Assembly (NCBI GenBank): GCA_020532515.1
Contig: JAJBAY010000017.1
Span: 1-32,939, forward strand
Length of the DNA stretch: 32,939 nt
From: Candidatus Cloacimonadota bacterium
GTDB lineage: Bacteria; Cloacimonadota; Cloacimonadia; Cloacimonadales; Cloacimonadaceae
Reading direction: 5' to 3'
Shown here: piece by piece, positions 30,880 through 32,939 of the stretch
Layout of the letters: each line of letters begins with the position of its first letter
How positions within the stretch are numbered: the stretch's first letter is position 1
Made by a program: the position numbers and the translations under genes
The notes under the pieces: generated by a model
What the model was told of the DNA's origin: nothing
What the model saw: the letters and a program-made list of their open reading frames with translations, nothing else
The model's database searches: none

Positions 30880-32586
30880 ATGCCAAAGATATGTTGCATA
30901 GACTTAAAGCAGTCAGATTTAGATGTAATAAATGATAAGTTTGATGATGTCTTTGTTGGGACTTTAGGTAATATTTTAACGATAGGATATAAACGTCAAT
31001 ATGATAAGCACCCTTTATTGTTAGGCTTTGAATTTCCGGAGAATCTGCATGAGTATGATGTTCTACTAATTGACCTTGGAAACAAAACTATCATAGACTA
31101 TGATAAGCAAGTGCAGGATGATATAACAAGAAGAGGAACAAACCGAGAAGTACTAGTATGTCGATACCCTCAGAATCAATTTGATCCCAGACCCTTATCT
31201 TCTAGTATTCTAAAATATAGGATATGGGAGACAAATAAGAATATGATAATAGTGATATTCGCATCTAATGACTATGAAGAAAAGTACCACATAGCAGATG
31301 ATATTAGCGAACTCGATCATACAACAGATCAAACATACAAGCTTTGCGACATCATTTGGGGTGTAAATTCGGAAGCACATTCAGGAACGAAAGTCTCCTT
31401 TTGCGATGAGTTAAAAAACAGCAAGTTCTGCGATATCATTAGCAAATATACTAGTGATTTAAGGTATGAAAGTGCCTTCGATATGCCAACTCAATATGAT
31501 GATCAAGAGAAGAAGAATATTATATTAAGTAATTATTTTCCGATACTACAATCTAATGTCGGAGAGATTGTTTCATTTGCAGCTCAGTATGACAATAAGA
31601 TGTTTTATATACTTCCGCATTTCAATTTGAAGGGGAAGCTTATAGTAGATCTTATGGACAATTACTTTCCTGCTACTCATCCTGATTTGTTTCCAGAAAG
31701 TACCTTGAATGCTTGGTTGGACATTGAAGTGTATAATGTCCCCAAGCATAAAACCCTGCTAAACAACAAGCAAGATTTAATGAGAGAATATGAAACTAAA
31801 ATACAGAAGGCTAATGATGAAATATCTAATAACTTACAACTCCATTCATGGTTACACGATTTAATAACCAAAGATGGCGATGAATTGAAATTAGCTGTGA
31901 TTAAGTACCTGGAATATATTCAATTCGATAAAGTAAGAGATATGGATGCACAAGGCATCAAAGATGAAGACATCCAAATTATCACAGGGAACAAGTTAAT
32001 AATTACAGAAGTGAAAGGCTTAGGTGGCACATCAAATGATGCAAATATTTTGCAGGTTACAAAGCACTTACCTAAAAGGATTAGACAGTTTAGAGAAAGA
32101 GAAGTCTCTGCATTATACATTGTAAATCATCAAAAGCATCTTGAACCATTAAAAAGGGTGTTTAACCCTTTTGAAGAGAGACAACTTGACCTTGTTGATG
32201 AAAGAGATCTAGGTATGGTTACCACATGGCAGCTGTTCTTAACGTATAAGTATCTTGAGGAGGGTGTATTCTCAAAGTCAGATATAAGAGAACAGATTAC
32301 TAATCATTCGTTCATTACTTTTATGCCTCTTGAAAATTATCAAGAATTCAGAGTTAGTAAAGTTTACAAGGATAAGGCTGTAGCAAGCATAGATATTGTT
32401 GATTTTGAAGTGTCTATTGGACAAGATATTGTCATTTTCAATGATCATTTTATTATGGATAAAGCAAGAATAATATCGATTCAAAAAGGTAACAATCAAG
32501 TTGAAACTATATCAAATGGGAAAATTGGTATTGTATGTGGATTACCTTTTACAGAAGGTAAATCTATATTCTTAAGAAAGGCTTAG
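30880..32586 (+). CDS. Predicted PD-(D/E)XK nuclease with C-terminal EF-Tu domain II-like barrel; unknown family
   Basis: 568 aa. Around residues 335-380 a helix (LKLAVIKYLEYIQFDKV) leads into D364 (EDIQIITG) and E377-V-K379 (IITEVKGLGG), the D...ExK signature of restriction-endonuclease-like folds. Residues about 495-568 resemble the beta-barrel of EF-Tu domain II or peptidase U32 C-terminal domains (SIGQDIVIF.. IISIQKGNNQVETISNGKIGIVCG... GKSIFLRK). The first 300 aa start with a possible Rossmann strand pair (ICCIDL, YDVLLIDLG) and are unrecognised. Start ATG 30880 has AAGGGA at 6 nt, better than an upstream TTG at 30856. It is the last gene of the plus-strand block, markedly AT-rich. Likely a defence effector nuclease; target and trigger unknown. 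Confidence 0.75.
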   Translation: MPKICCIDLKQSDLDVINDKFDDVFVGTLGNILTIGYKRQYDKHPLLLGFEFPENLHEYDVLLIDLGNKTIIDYDKQVQDDITRRGTNREVLVCRYPQNQFDPRPLSSSILKYRIWETNKNMIIVIFASNDYEEKYHIADDISELDHTTDQTYKLCDIIWGVNSEAHSGTKVSFCDELKNSKFCDIISKYTSDLRYESAFDMPTQYDDQEKKNIILSNYFPILQSNVGEIVSFAAQYDNKMFYILPHFNLKGKLIVDLMDNYFPATHPDLFPESTLNAWLDIEVYNVPKHKTLLNNKQDLMREYETKIQKANDEISNNLQLHSWLHDLITKDGDELKLAVIKYLEYIQFDKVRDMDAQGIKDEDIQIITGNKLIITEVKGLGGTSNDANILQVTKHLPKRIRQFREREVSALYIVNHQKHLEPLKRVFNPFEERQLDLVDERDLGMVTTWQLFLTYKYLEEGVFSKSDIREQITNHSFITFMPLENYQEFRVSKVYKDKAVASIDIVDFEVSIGQDIVIFNDHFIMDKARIISIQKGNNQVETISNGKIGIVCGLPFTEGKSIFLRKA

Positions 32587-32939
32587 TTCATTTCTTCTAT
32601 ATCCTATATATTAGCTTTCGTCCTCCGGACTCATTGTTGCAATTTGCCATTCCCCAGCAGTCACCTGCTCGGCTAAGCCAATAAACGGTTGTCGCGCTTC
32701 GCACTTTAGTGGCCACAGGGCTATCTCAAATTTCTACTGCAATGTACAGGGCTCTGTGCAAGGCAACAGGGACAATCGGCTAAATTTTGACAGGCCATGC
32801 CATCGGATATGCCGTCCCTTTCTTATTGAATCTTTATGACTTGCTCTCTTCCAATAGTGAGTTATTTTGGTGGAAAAGGGATAGCCGTCCCTTAGACCTA
32901 GAGTCTGTCCTGTTGTTATCCCTTCCACCAACCTTAAAG
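32587..32939. repeat. Gene-free tail with palindromic repeats
   Basis: No convincing gene. TTGGTGGAAAAGGGATA (32867-32883) and TATCCCTTCCACCAA (32917-32931) form a long imperfect inverted repeat with a 33-nt loop that itself overlaps AAGGGA-tagccg-TCCCTT (32876-32893). GCCGTCCCTT occurs twice (32811, 32884). The ORF on the minus strand here overlaps these repeats and is not called. No T-tract terminator for the nuclease gene was found. Confidence 0.6.

Noticed and set aside
32734-32931. 65-codon minus-strand frame at the right end
   Set aside because: Falls within palindromic repeats and shows no start signal or protein-like pattern.

Overview
The window looks like a chromosomal segment of a Gram-negative anaerobe of the Candidatus Cloacimonadota (Cloacimonetes) or a neighbouring FCB-group lineage. 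The main clue is the pair of large secreted proteins (10026-13319 and 15347-18097) that end in the same YPNPFNPxT / SGLYLYR / SSTRKM tail, a FlgD-like, type IX-sorting-like C-terminal domain common in that group. Lipoprotein signals and moderate GC fit. This assignment is inference; no rRNA or taxonomic marker is present.

Left part (1-20016), ordinary chromosome with secreted proteins. A 116-bp tandem repeat full of palindromes (1-325) is followed by a minus-strand acyl-CoA ligase and a BaiN/HI0933-type flavoprotein. Next come exodeoxyribonuclease III (+), a convergent two-gene minus operon (CAP-domain protein and a DUF5683-like protein), a decayed outer-membrane-protein gene, an HtrA/DegQ protease with a clear terminator, RecG helicase, a subtilisin-like protease with a beta-propeller-type repeat region, a GNAT acetyltransferase, a D-glucuronyl C5-epimerase-like lipoprotein, a 916-aa multidomain secreted protein preceded by a coupled 42-aa leader ORF, and an unknown lipoprotein followed by a short truncated-looking ORF.

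Boundary (20017-20388). This gene-poor stretch holds an 82-bp near-continuous palindrome, a perfect 8-bp-arm operator-like palindrome and a second short coupled leader ORF (31 aa).

Right part (20389-32586), a genome-defence island, all on the plus strand. (i) A phospholipase-D/SNF2 helicase overlaps an Eco57I-like N6-adenine methyltransferase by 10 bp; the 3' third of the methyltransferase is AT-rich and is followed by what looks like the orphaned C-terminal tail of a related enzyme (27043-27294). (ii) A TcmP-like protein (methyltransferase-like motifs) is ATGA-coupled to a radical-SAM-like protein with a CX3CX3C cysteine motif. (iii) A HigB-like toxin is followed by a HigA/ImmA-IrrE fusion, with a palindromic operator candidate upstream. 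(iv) A 568-aa unknown AT-rich protein has a PD-(D/E)XK-type nuclease motif and a C-terminal EF-Tu domain II-like barrel. The closely packed, co-directional genes suggest one defence locus built from stacked modules. The 3' end (32587-32939) carries more palindromic repeats and no convincing gene.
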